A DNA stretch of 64,000 nucleotides from Cyrtodaria siliqua. Its lineage: Eukaryota > Mollusca > Bivalvia > Adapedonta > Hiatellidae. A program made the position numbers and the translations under genes. The DNA lies in NCBI GenBank assembly GCA_037043455.1, contig JAWPHD010010992.1:23847-87846 (forward strand), in the 5' to 3' direction. Shown in pieces: positions 36,509 to 46,554 of this stretch (the first letter of the stretch is position 1; the number at the start of each line of letters is the position of its first letter). The notes beneath the pieces are model-generated. The model saw only the letters and a list, made by a program, of their open reading frames with translations. It was not told where the DNA came from and ran no database searches.

Positions 36509-37650
36509 TGCGAGAATGAGCATATTGTCTTGGTTAAGGAATTATAAGCATATGGTCCTGATTAAGGAATTATAAGCATATGGTCCTGATTAAGGAATTG
36601 TGAGCATATTGTCATTGTTAAGGAATTGTGAGCATGAGCATATTGTCTTGATTAAGGAATTATAAGCATATGGTCCTGATTAAGGAATTGTGAGCATATC
36701 GTCATTGTTAAGGAATTGTGAGAATGAGCATATTGTCTTGGTTAAGGAATTATAAGCATATTGTCCTGATTAAGGAATTATAAGCATATGGTCCTGATTA
36801 AGGAATTGTGAGCATATTGTCATTATTAAGGAATTGTGAGCATGAGCATATTGTCTTGATTAAGGAATTATAAGCATGTGGTCCTGATTAAGGAATTGTG
36901 AGCATATCGTCATTGTTAAAGAATTGTGAGAATGAGCATATTGTCCTGATTAAGGAATTATAAGCATATGGTCCTGATTAAGGAATTGTGAGCATATCGT
37001 CATGGTTAAGGATTGTGAGAATGAGCATATTGTCTTGGTTAAGGAATTATAAGCATATGGTCCTGATTAAGGAATTGTGAGCATATCGTCATGGTTAAGG
37101 ATTGTGAGAATGAGCATATTGTCTTGATTAAGGAATTATAAGCATATGGTCCTGATTAAGGAATTGTGAGAATATCGTCATGGTTAAGGATTGTGAGAAT
37201 GAGCATATTGTCCTGATTAAGGAATTATAAGCATATGGACCTGATTAAGGAATTATAAGCATATCGTCATGGTTAAGGAATTATAAGCATATTGTCCTGA
37301 TTAAGGAATTATAAGCATATGGTCCTGATTTAGGAATTATAAGCATATGGTCCTGATTAAGGAATTGTGAGCATATCGTCATGGTTAAGGATTGTGAGAA
37401 TGAGCATATTGTCTTGATTAAGGAATTATAAGCATATGGTCCTGATTAAGGAATTGTGAGCATATCGTCATGGTTAAGGATTGTGAGAATGAGCATATTG
37501 TCATGGTTAAGCAATTATAGGCATATGGACCTGATTAAGGAATTATAAGCATATCGTCATGGTTAAGGAATTATAAGCATATGGTCCTGATTAAGGAATT
37601 ATGAGCATATCGTCATTGTTAAGGAATTGTGAGAATGAGCATATTGCCAT
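36509..37650. repeat. Intronic minisatellite, mixed 34- and 28-bp units (block 2)
   Basis: Units of 28 bp (GAATTATAAGCATATGGTCC plus TGATTAAG), lacking six bases of the 34-bp unit, alternate with 34-bp units in a partly regular ~90-bp higher-order pattern (34+28+28). Confidence 0.9.
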
Positions 37651-38099
37651 GTTTTTGTTTAAACCATATTTATACATATATTAAATAAAGATTTAGCTTA
37701 GGGGGTCTTTTACAAAATTTAGAATTTGGCCTCGTCCACTTAAAATAGAGACAGGTAGATATTCAATGTCTGTCCAAACAGAATTATGCGCAACTTCTGA
37801 AAATGAAGATGGCGATAAAACGTTTTTTATTGATCACTCTAGTGATATATACTGAGTTGCTTTTTTTTGTGTCATATTAGAGGACGACATTTTGCTCAAT
37901 TCCGTTTAAAATGCATGGTATTCTCCCACTGTATTGACCCACACTCTCACAGAAGCAGTGCACGAAAACCAGTTTAAAAAACCGACCGATCTTGATTGGG
38001 AACCGTGGAGCCGAGTTTTAAACATTTCCACATTTTCTATGTTTTTATAATTTTATAGTTAAAGAGAATGTTATGTTTGACGTGGACGCCGCCATTTAT

Positions 38100-38425
38100 T
38101 TTATCCATATTTCATTTTTTTATAGACGGAGAATCTGCGATAAAGGGGTCTATTTTTTATGTTTTTTTTCTATTATTTCATACCAATTATAAGAATTTTA
38201 TATCTTTAAGCGATCTTTGACTCATGTTATGTGTTTTATCAGCACATTTTATGTTTTCATATAAAGGGAGGGTAACTCTCATAAGATGTAACAATTTAAA
38301 CAAAAAATAAATGTTTTACAAACTATGGGTAAAAACAAAATACTTATCATATATCTTTTCTAAAACATATTTAAAATAAGAAAGTTAGTTAAGATACAAA
38401 AGTTGATACTTAGCAATTTTGTTCA
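38100..38425. repeat. Dispersed repeat C, copy 3
   Basis: Parallel to 27790-28100, and the match extends through GATACAAAAGT and AATTTTGTTCAGT to within 80 bp of exon b. Confidence 0.8.
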
Positions 38426-38504
38426 GTGTATGATGTTGTTGATGTTTTCTAAATAATGCCGGGTGAAGTAAATAGCGTACTTGCCGTTTGGCCAATTTAC
38501 GTAC

Positions 38505-38684
38505 CCCGCCATTGTAGGAAATATGCTGAGATCCGGATGTTGCAGTTGTTCTTCAGGTGTTAAGATGGAATCGGACCCTACGTAATGGTACATTGTGTCA
38601 GCTGCCCTGGTGAGTATTGCTTTTCCTTTACCACTTCCGATACTTGCGTAAGACATGTGTAGGTCTTCATGTATTCCGGAATGC
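38505..38684 (-). CDS. Exon b: PstS-like domain, first phosphate-binding loops
   Basis: A 180-bp exon between acceptor TTTCAG|G (38685/38684) and donor GG|GTACGT (38505/38504). Its 59 complete codons contain SYASIGSGKGK, then YVGSDSILTPEE, then HPDLSIFPTMAG. In E. coli PstS the equivalent loops carry Ser38 (in the GSG loop) and Asp56 (in the ASD motif), both direct phosphate ligands; both positions are kept here. FPTMAG joins in frame to AIVLAYNIP at the start of exon c, reproducing the family's hydrophobic central strand. Homology is clear by eye despite the short length. The alternative of a captured bacterial fragment is unlikely because of the canonical splice sites and matching phases. 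An open frame continues past the donor but loses family similarity at once. Confidence 0.87.
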
Positions 38685-38764
38685 CTGAAACGAACATATG
38701 TATATGTACGTGTGACGGATAACGTCCCCCTTAACAATTACAAACCTTAAACTTAACCTTTGTA

Positions 38765-38945
38765 GGCGTGTGTTGCAACCCTAACGGTAACAAATGCACT
38801 AAAAGTAACACACTGCACTTAAGGTAACACTTTTGGGACTAAAGGTAACAACCTACACTAAAGGTAACAAAAAAGTCTGAAGGTAACACGATTTTCGACC
38901 TGCACTAAAGGTAACACCTCATGCCCTAAAGGTAATACCACATTC
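38765..38945. repeat. AAAGGTAACA-rich inverted repeat, left arm
   Basis: Several ACTAAAGGTAACA units; inverted counterpart at 43385-43605 with the units in the same order (CCTACACTAAAGGTAACAAA, AAAAGTCTG, TGCCCTAAAGGTAA). The two arms enclose exon a. Confidence 0.85.
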
Positions 38946-39044
38946 ATGGTGCAATTCTCATTAGAAATGCAGGGTGCTCAACTAAACATGTTATTTGTTT
39001 AAGCAGAACGATTCTTATTTTGATTATTTTCCGAACTTGGTCAG

Positions 39045-39720
39045 AATGTTTATATCAAAGACAACATGAATATGTCCAATAGCCAGCCTTTGAGCAGAAA
39101 CAACAGAGGTGTGGCCATTGGTTGAATGAAAAGTGCTGTCTTGCTAGGTAAACACTGTAGATATTTTTTTATCTGATTTTTACCAAACTTGTTTTTAAGT
39201 TAATATCGATAAAATATAGGACAAATTTGAAAACCAACCATATCTGACTCATACCCATCCCTATGCCCCCACCCCCACCCGCCACCCCATCCCCAACCCA
39301 TTCCTATGCCCCCACCTCCACCGCCACCCCATCCCCAACCCATCCCAGCCGATGTGTGTTTTGTTTTTTCTCGGTCATAGAAGGGGAAAAAGTGAGACAA
39401 ATTAAAAAACTAGCCGTGTCGAACTAGAAACTGCAGAGGTATGGCCCTTGAAATATTTAAACATGCTAAACGTTGCTTTGTTTACACTCCATCTCCTGCT
39501 ATTTTCATCAGATCTTGACCAAACGTGTTCAAAAGTAAATCTTGGATAAGTTGGAAAACAAGCTATATCTGACTCGTAGTCCACACATCCATTGACACGC
39601 CATGCACTCCTCCTTACCCCTCCCAAGCCACCCTGGGCCCTCTCCCCTTCCCTGACCTTGTTCATAATTTTAATTCCAATAAAAATCAGTTTTATCTGAC
39701 ACCCCATACCTTATAACCAC
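39045..39720. repeat. Diverged tandem monomers with a C-rich insert
   Basis: Two or three degenerate ~200-bp monomers (GAAAACCAACCATATCTGAC, GCAGAGGTATGGCCCTTG) of the same broad type as 58792-60590. A C-rich 41-bp duplication (CCCCACCCCCACCCGCCACC) lies at 39255-39345. Gly-rich frames on the opposite strand are artefacts. Confidence 0.65.
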
Positions 39721-40374
39721 CAATAACCCCACCCACCCATAACCCACATCTACACCCAAGATTCACTTGATTACCGACAAATGTGTTTTAGAATATCTCT
39801 ATCGTTGAGTATTATGGATACCATACATCCTTAACGCTGTAGGGCCTCTTGTTTTCAAATGTTTGCGTATTGTTATCGGTATTTCGCGTACTATCTAACA
39901 GTATTCTTTCAGCATTCCAGTAAGGGTAGATCATTGTCGCTCATCATCTATGATGTATTTCGTTTTTGATAAACTTATTCCCGGAGAGGACTTAATATTT
40001 TAAAAAAAGCATAGACTTTCATAGACTTTAAACGACTTGCGTTGGTTTATTACTTTTTTTTGATATATGATACGTTTGTATGTACATATTTTTCATTTAT
40101 TTCGATTAATAATAAATACATGAATACAATATCATTATCTTCTGATGCGTTTATGTGTGTTTTTTTCTGACCGGGTAATATCACGGCACCATGTCCGTTG
40201 TCATGTAACTTTTTGATAACGATATCCCGAACAAGTTCACAAGCAACCTTTTTTTCACCTTTTGGAAAATGAATCAAATCAGTGAAGTTTGAATTTGGTC
40301 AGGGAATTTTGAAACGTGCGAGACAGTGAAAAATCAGGAGATATAGATTAAACTGAATTGGGGTTTTAAGGCGC
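39721..40374. other. Intronic non-coding sequence
   Basis: No gene or clear repeat recognised in the intron between exons b and a. Confidence 0.5.
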
Positions 40375-40790
40375 ACCATCACATGGAAGGTTATATGGCG
40401 CCTAACAGGAATAAACATGCCAGGTTCATCCTCCATGTACATCGAGATAAAATATGGAGAACGGGCCTAGGACCTTCTTACCCTAAACTGCAGAGTTGCT
40501 GCAAATTCTATTGTAGACACCCCATTTACGATGGAGCCACGTTATAGTTTGTCTGCCACTGCTCTAGTGATATGAGCGAGATGGCACCGGAAACAATGCA
40601 GGGGTCATGATGAAGACCTTTAATGAGCATGAACAAAAAAAAAGAAGATAAAATGAACATGAATTTGGGTGGTGGTGTGGGGGGTGGGGGGTGGGGGGGG
40701 GGGGGGGGGGGTGGAGCGTTCCAACGGGATCTGCAGTGGCCCTATTCTTTGCCCCGTAACCAAATGGGGCCGCCGGAACCACACGGGGCT
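40375..40790. repeat. Dispersed repeats B + A, copy 2, with poly-G expansion
   Basis: 40375-40532 matches 2961-3092 and 40533-40790 matches 1-225. A G-rich expansion (40666-40714), including an unbroken run of about 19 G, replaces a short G run in copy 1. Intronic. Confidence 0.8.
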
Positions 40791-41032
40791 TATTAAAAGA
40801 ACAACTCTGTAATACAAATGTATATATATATAGGAAAACATTAAGTATTAACAAAAAGCTAACCCAAAGAAAATACTCTTCATATTAATGTTAATGTTAA
40901 GTATACGTTAATTCTGAATTCCTAACTGACAAGTTTTCGTTATTAGAGCAATTCCTTATTTCAATGACATTTCGTGGTATGAAAACTCAATCAAATGTCG
41001 CCGTAGCGCTATTTTAAACGCATACATATTTT

Positions 41033-41133
41033 AAAGGGACTGAAAGCAATCTGAAAAATATTTATGTTTATACTTTAATTCATTGATAAACTCATTATTA
41101 ATTGTCAGATTGCCTTTAGTCCCTTTTAAATTA
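41033..41133. mobile_element. Short foldback MITE
   Basis: AAAGGGACTGAAAGCAATCTG at the left is inverted at the right (CAGATTGCCTTTAGTCCCTTT). About 100 bp. Confidence 0.7.
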
Positions 41134-41206
41134 ATTCATTGACTGAGTTTTCAATATTCAATATGTTTACACTTGAATTCATGTGATTCTAATTAAATAG
41201 AGGATA

Positions 41207-41347
41207 TTTGTTGTTTTGTCGTGAATAACATATTTTATTTCATCTCAAAGTGAGAAAACTTTATATTTTCACGAATGCGAGTGAAAATATAAAAGTTTTC
41301 TCACTTTGAGATGAAATAAAATATGTTATTCACGACAAAACAACAAA
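41207..41347. repeat. Near-perfect 66-bp-arm palindrome
   Basis: Arms 41207-41272 and 41281-41347 are inverse copies (TTGTTGTTTTGTCGTGAATA ... inverse) with one 1-base gap and an 8-base loop GAATGCGA. In the intron upstream of exon b. Confidence 0.92.
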
Positions 41348-41980
41348 TTTTCTTTTTATTTTATGATTTTACAAACATATTTTTAGGGAAACTATGGTAG
41401 AACAACAAAAGTAGTCCATATGAAATGATCATATGAACTATAATTTTTGATTTACAGAACAAAAACTACTGAACAAAGTCTATAGCCAACGTGACCATGT
41501 TTACAGACAGTTTCATAAATATACCGGAACGTCTGTATTTGTAGATTTAATATAATTTTGAAACACATAATAATTGTTTTAATTGTATTTGGATTTACCA
41601 ACACGCCAGTTCACGATTGCTTCCAGTCCTTTTAAAACAAAACTTTCTAAGCAATGTATCTTCACCGCAACTGGTTATGTTTCTGTTTCCGTTTTACAAA
41701 AAAAACATATGCATTAAAAATGAATGGCCACCCTTTTTTGTAGTATTATCAATTAACAAATTTAACTCTTAAACATCATATGAACATTTCCTGATAGTCC
41801 CGGAGAGAAACATATATTTAAAACCGCTACTAAGTTGTATGTAAAAATAAGTATTATTTGCATGACGTAGATACTACTTTTACCACTGCGTGCACGGGGA
41901 AATGAAGTAAATCTGAATTGTATAGCTGAACAGCTATTGCCAGATAATTGATAAATACATGTACCTGTGGATTAATTTAC

Positions 41981-42181
41981 CTGTTATCAAAGTTTTCTAT
42001 GTCATGAAATAAAATCTTATTCCCGCTTTTCACAGATATTGCATTGTGTGAATTGTAAATATATATTGTTGTGTATTGACTTCGATTTAAAGAAACATAA
42101 CCGTGTTCATGAAACAAAATATGGCCGGAGAAATTTAAACCAATTTCTCCCAAAGGTGCCAAGTTGCTATCAAGAAAAGCT
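41981..42181 (-). CDS. Exon a: start of the PstS-like ectodomain (first recognised exon)
   Basis: This 201-bp exon is bounded by TTTACAG|A at 42182/42181 and AACAG|GTAAAT at 41981/41980, a strong donor. It encodes about 66 residues starting near AFLDSNLAPLGEIG and ending IENFDNR, with two candidate N-glycosylation sites (NFS, NRS). A strand-like TIYIYNS stretch followed by an amphipathic segment up to FDNR sits where PstS-family proteins have their first strand and helix, directly before the SIGSG loop of the next exon. Sequence similarity to the family is weak in this part, so assignment rests mainly on the exact phase match (AG+G) with exon b, and on position. The first base completes a codon from an unfound upstream exon that should carry a signal peptide. 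The acceptor and first ~25 bases lie inside an inverted repeat whose other arm is at 42440-42632. Confidence 0.72.
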
Positions 42182-42632
42182 CTGTAAATTAGTTTGACCA
42201 AAGACACAAGCTATCCGAAAAACTACTTGAGAAGTTCTGAAAAGCCTCGAAAATGTTGTCAACAAACTATATTATATATATACAAGGTATGATAGCGGCC
42301 ATTTTAGCCGGGGCGGAATTGCGTAATAATGTATTGGTACCAGATTCTACAACGTAACGTTGATTTGTGTAGGTACCACTGATTCCCTGCAATGACAGTT
42401 ACGAATGCAGATATGAGGGTAAACAGTCTTTGAATTATGGGATTATTCCGCAATTCCGCCCCGGCTAAAATGGCCGCTGTCATACCTTTTATATAATATA
42501 GTTTGTTGACAAAATTTTCGACTTTTTGGAGGAGGCTTTTCAGAACTTCTCAAGTAGTTTTTCGGATAGCTTGTGTCTTTGGTCAAACTAATTTACAGAG
42601 CTTTTCTTGATTGCAACCTGGCACCTATGATT
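42155..42632. repeat. Inverted duplication carrying the start of exon a
   Basis: Arms 42155-42330 and 42440-42632. The right arm repeats, in plus orientation, AGAACTTCTCAAGTAGTTTT, the acceptor TTTACAG and the first exon codons (AGCTTTTCTTGAT), then diverges after GGCACCT. The inner ends share GCGGAATTGCG / CGCAATTCCGC. Confidence 0.88.
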
Positions 42633-42756
42633 TCTCCCAGAGGATCCATAACAAGGAACGACAACTCTGGGTAGAGATTGGCATTAAATTAGCCGTAGTC
42701 CCCGGTTCAGCGTATTTACTACATATGGCATACGAATTAAATTAGTATAGGCGAGT

Positions 42757-43070
42757 ATTTTAAAGGGACACACGGCAATCTTGATTTTTTAAAAACTCAC
42801 GGCTTTTTCTAAACTTGCATTTGTTCAATCATTAATATTAATTGTTAGAATAGTTCAAAGCAAATTGTTTTTACATATTAATAACTTTTTATAATATTGC
42901 ACCAATAATATATTTAAAAAACTGGTAAAATAACGAAGACAATTGAAATCTCAATTTTTTACTGAATTATATGCAAGCAGTTTTAAAGTAAAAATGATGC
43001 AGAAAAACTAAATCGAGGAGCAAATTTTAATGTTTGAATAAAACTCAAGATTGCCATGTGTCCCTTTAAT
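42757..43070. mobile_element. MITE, AAAGGGACAC ends
   Basis: TTTAAAGGGACACACGGCAA at the left; its near inverse TTGCCATGTGTCCCTTTAA at the right. About 314 bp, AT-rich, no frame. A partial relative lies near 1165-1190. Confidence 0.82.
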
Positions 43071-43384
43071 AAATTAAAGCTTGATTCGCATTTTTGCAGT
43101 TTTTCTGCGGTTTAAAACGCAATAAACGCCGAAAAAATGAAACTCAATTCTTATATTCTAGTAAACATTATTTTTCCGTCGCTATAGTACCGACACTACC
43201 GTGCCTTGGGAGTGATAATGATAAACAATGGTAAGAGACAAGTTTCAGGTAAGTTTCAGACAGTGGGATGGATAGTCTCTTTCTATTGAGACACATTAGA
43301 TGCGTTATCAAGATGTTAATTTGCGGCTTATTCTTCACGCAAAAATATATGGCCGAGTTTCCAATCTGAAAACACGTATCAAAA

Positions 43385-43605
43385 ATGTGTTGTTACCTTT
43401 AGGGCATAGGGGTGTTACTTTTTGTTCAGGTCAAAAATCATGTTACCTTTAGCGCAGTAGTTGTTAGCTTCATTGCAGACTTTTTTGTTACCTTTAGTGT
43501 AGGTTGATACCTTAGTGCCACAAGTGCCTCCATCACAAAATAATCGACCGTCATATATAACCTTTAGAGCAGGTGTTACCTTTAGGGTTGCAGAAGGCGT
43601 GTCTT
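43385..43605. repeat. AAAGGTAACA-rich inverted repeat, right arm
   Basis: Inverse of 38765-38945. It also contains the 3' end of the second SINE-like repeat at about 43530-43565. Confidence 0.82.
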
Positions 43606-43676
43606 TATTTGTAACTCCATGTTCACCAGGTCATGGCGCATTCGAGTATTTAGAGGATCAAATTTAACACAGGACA

Positions 43677-44146
43677 TATACTGAAACGCAAAAGAAACGC
43701 AACTCGGAAATTTCCGCTATATATTGTATGTAGAAATCGAATGATCATGGCTACGTAAGATATTTCTTTTCGGAAACAATACTAAAACAACACATACAGC
43801 AAATAGTATTCCTTCAAGGATTCATTATTGATAGAGTACGCGTTTGGCTCAAGCATGTAAGCAAACTTAGGATGCAAAATGTTGCAAAATCTTTACGTTA
43901 AATACAGTACTGAACTGGCTCATTTTTTCAAAGTGGAACTTCAACATTTATGAATTTCTTGTTACAAGGTGTAGTGTGATTAAAACGTCTACAACATCAC
44001 AGTTGTGTCCTTTCTCTAATTAGTTGCAACTTTTTTTTTTAAAGACATCCTGGGATTTCTTTGGAATATTCTGTGGAATTAAGGGTGCAGTATATACAAT
44101 ATATAGCGGAAATTCCCGAGTTGCGTTTCTTTTTCGCGTCAGTATA
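43677..44146. mobile_element. TIR family T, copy 3 (variant TIR)
   Basis: Outer motif TATACTGAAACGCAAAAGAA with variant segment CAACTCGGAAATTTCCGC; the right end carries the matching variant. The interior is related to the other copies (TTAAATACAGTACTGAACTG). Confidence 0.88.
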
Positions 44147-44269
44147 CTTTACTTTATAGACATAGAGTAGTACACATCGTACCTTTATACAGTAGTGCAC
44201 ATCATACCTTTATACATCGTACCTTTATACGAAATCCTTTTGTTAAAATTAAAACTGTATCATTTTTCA

Positions 44270-45503
44270 GAAACATCAATTAAATTATTTGTCTTATCTT
44301 TCAAACAGAGGACAAGTAGATAAGATCGGCAATTCAATTTCAAATGCTCTTCCTGTTATTTCTGGAGTACCTCAAGGTTCGATATTAGGTCCGCTACTCT
44401 TTTTGTTATATGTTAATGTCATTCCCTTGTATACTGAACGAACCAATGTAGATATGTATGCAGATGATACAACACTGTATGCATTTGGGAAATCAGTATC
44501 GTGTATTCAAATCAAATTGCAAGCATATTTAAATGTTAATAAGTGGTGTACGATAAATAATATGGTTATTAATCCCATAAAGTCAGCGTGTATGATACTT
44601 GGTTCAAACAAACATTTAGCAAACTGCAGAATAGTTGCTTAAAATAAATAACACAGCTATTCAAAATGTAAAAGTACAAAAGTTACTAGGCATATACTTT
44701 GATGAATCATTATCGTGGAAAATTCATATATCTAAAACATGCAATAAACTTGTGTCAAAAATTAACCTATTTTAAAGGATTTCTTATTACCTAACCTATG
44801 AAATGAAGAAACTTTTCTATAACTCTAACACTATGTCTACTTTTAATTGTGGTTGTATAACATGGGGCCAAACAAACAAATTCTCTATTAATAGAATACT
44901 TAAAATGCAGAAGAGGGCCGCATGAATCATTCTCGCGAAACCAATAAAAACACCGTCTAAACTAACGTTTAAGGAACTCCAGTGGCTTACCTTTCAACGT
45001 AGATGTGATTATCACACAGGAGTTATGATTTATAAATCATTTAACAATTTAACTCCGGATTACATAACCAGTTTAATAACCTTCTCTTCAAATTCAAATT
45101 ATAACTTAAGATCTGCTGCTAGGCAGGATATAGCTCATTTAAAACCTAGAACAAATATTCTTAAACGTACTTTTGAATATTCGGGAAATGTTGTTTGGAA
45201 CATGATCCCCGTTGACATAAGAGCTTCACATTCTTTAATTACATTTAAGATTAAATACAAATGCTTTCTTTTAATGAAAGAATGAAACTCCATTGTATTT
45301 TGTAACCTTACATTACAAGTATAATAAGTGTGTCTGTCTGTTTGAAGTTATATAATGATGCATGTACTATTTTATCTTTCACTGTATGCATTTATTGTAA
45401 CATTGTGTGGTTTTATAGATGGCCATATTGTAAACAAGACTTGTGTTGTTTTTTTGTAAATGTGTTACCTTCTTGAAATAAAGTTATTATTAATTATTCC
45501 TTA

Positions 45504-45537
<34 letters not shown>
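44270..45537 (+). pseudogene. 5'-truncated non-LTR retrotransposon (LINE) with reverse transcriptase remnant
   Basis: 44289-44642 encodes reverse-transcriptase motifs SGVPQGSILGPLLFLLYVN and DMYADDTTLYAF (catalytic DD present), and 45025-45285 encodes the C-terminal tail typical of molluscan LINE polymerases (YNLRSAARQD, FEYSGNVVWNMIP). Stops and frame changes separate the two parts (44643-45024), and the endonuclease and N-terminal RT are missing, so the copy is dead. It ends with GAAATAAAGTTATTATTAATT and an (ATT)n tail at 45505-45537, as in CR1/L2/jockey-like elements; the clade is not assigned. Unrelated to the minus-strand receptor gene. Confidence 0.9.
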
Positions 45538-45539
<2 letters not shown>

Positions 45540-45571
45540 CAGGCAGCGCTATAACAAGTTTTGGCTTTTTC

Positions 45572-45634
45572 TGAGGGACTCGAACACAGTACCTTCTAAC
45601 TTCTGATTTATTCTAACCATTGAGCTAAAGGGAC
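45572..45634 (-). pseudogene. tRNA-like sequence, probably pseudogene
   Basis: The minus strand shows box A-like TAGCTCAATGGTTAGA and box B-like GTGTTCGAGTCCC about 30 bases apart; the acceptor and anticodon stems pair poorly. Confidence 0.35.
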
Positions 45635-45639
45635 TTCTT

Positions 45640-46550
45640 AAGAACAGGCTATGTTAAGTTTAATTATGAAGTCACTGAATGACAAATAATTATAATTATT
45701 ACAAAAGAAAGGAGCAAAATCTTCCCAATATCTAAACATCAAGTTAAACAGTTGTCTAGAGAGTTATCTAATCCTGTTTTTGGATTTTATTGCAGGTAAG
45801 AAGGAGTTTACATATGATTCAATTGTTTTTAATAAATTTCAGATTTCTACAAACAAGATTTCATACAAATTTCATATTTCAAACATTAATACACTCACGA
45901 TTTATAAGACAGTGCCTTTATTTGGTTTTGTATTTCAAACAAAATCACGATGTTTATAGATTTAACAATGCACCGTGCACATTCCACGTGATGGTGAAGT
46001 TAAATGGCCGCCGCCGGCCGCCGCACTATCCACAACCAACTATTCAGATTATAGCAAATATTTACTTCATCGCTAAACGACACGATGTTCAGATATAGAC
46101 AGTTAATTGGAATAATTACCACTTAGAAGGTCGGTTTGAATGAATGCAGCCTATTGAAGGCAGTCGTTATTGAAGACAACACGGCGAATATTTATATACA
46201 GGGTAAATAAATCTGTGTAAAATTACGCCATCACTACCGTGAACGTGTTGTTCTTGTCATTCCAATTATCAATTATACACAATTATGGTACTAAAGATTG
46301 CCCCTTTTCGGAGCTGAATTGATAAGTCAATATCATGCCGAGCCGCCGACAAGTACTTGAAGTTACTTCAGTTCAAGTAAAGACAACACTGATGGAAGCA
46401 ACGAGATGGCCATTTTGACTGTGTGCACTGCCATTCTATGCCGCTAGAATGTATGTTGGTAATATATACCCAAGTATAAGAAGCTACTTTAGTCAATATT
46501 CAAAATCAGATGTGCAAACGATATATATTACATGATGAATAAACATTAAT
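45640..46550. other. Non-coding sequence
   Basis: A 102-codon open frame at 45790-46098 lacks recognisable similarity. A GC-rich GGCCGCCGCCGGCCGCCGC patch lies near 46006. No supported gene. Confidence 0.45.
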
Positions 46551-46554
46551 TTAT

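Larger units (their letters stand above)
24924..42181 (-). other. Gene span: PstS-like ectodomain receptor with kinase-homology and degenerate guanylate cyclase domains (partial gene model)
   Basis: Four minus-strand exons (42181-41981, 38684-38505, 33830-31921, 25546-24924) are joined by GT-AG introns with compatible phases at all three junctions: AG+G, GG+T and G+AC. Each junction restores continuous homology, for example the FPTMAG/AIVLAYNIP join, which reads through the hinge region of PstS-type proteins. The model gives about 971 codons in the order phosphate-binding-protein domain, one membrane helix, pseudokinase-like domain, linker, cyclase-like domain. Known receptor guanylate cyclases share the intracellular layout but normally carry an ANF-type ectodomain. 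The 5' end with a signal peptide and the 3' end of the cyclase domain are not located; the donor at 24923 shows that at least one more exon follows. No promoter or polyadenylation site was recognised. A single ancestral gene is far likelier than chance adjacency because all phases fit. Confidence 0.88.

Noticed and set aside
39200..39400. Gly/Trp-rich minus-strand frame
   Set aside because: Produced by the C-rich duplicated tract at 39255-39345.
44289..45285. Functional reverse transcriptase gene
   Set aside because: Stops and frame changes separate the two coding pieces and the upstream endonuclease and RT regions are absent.
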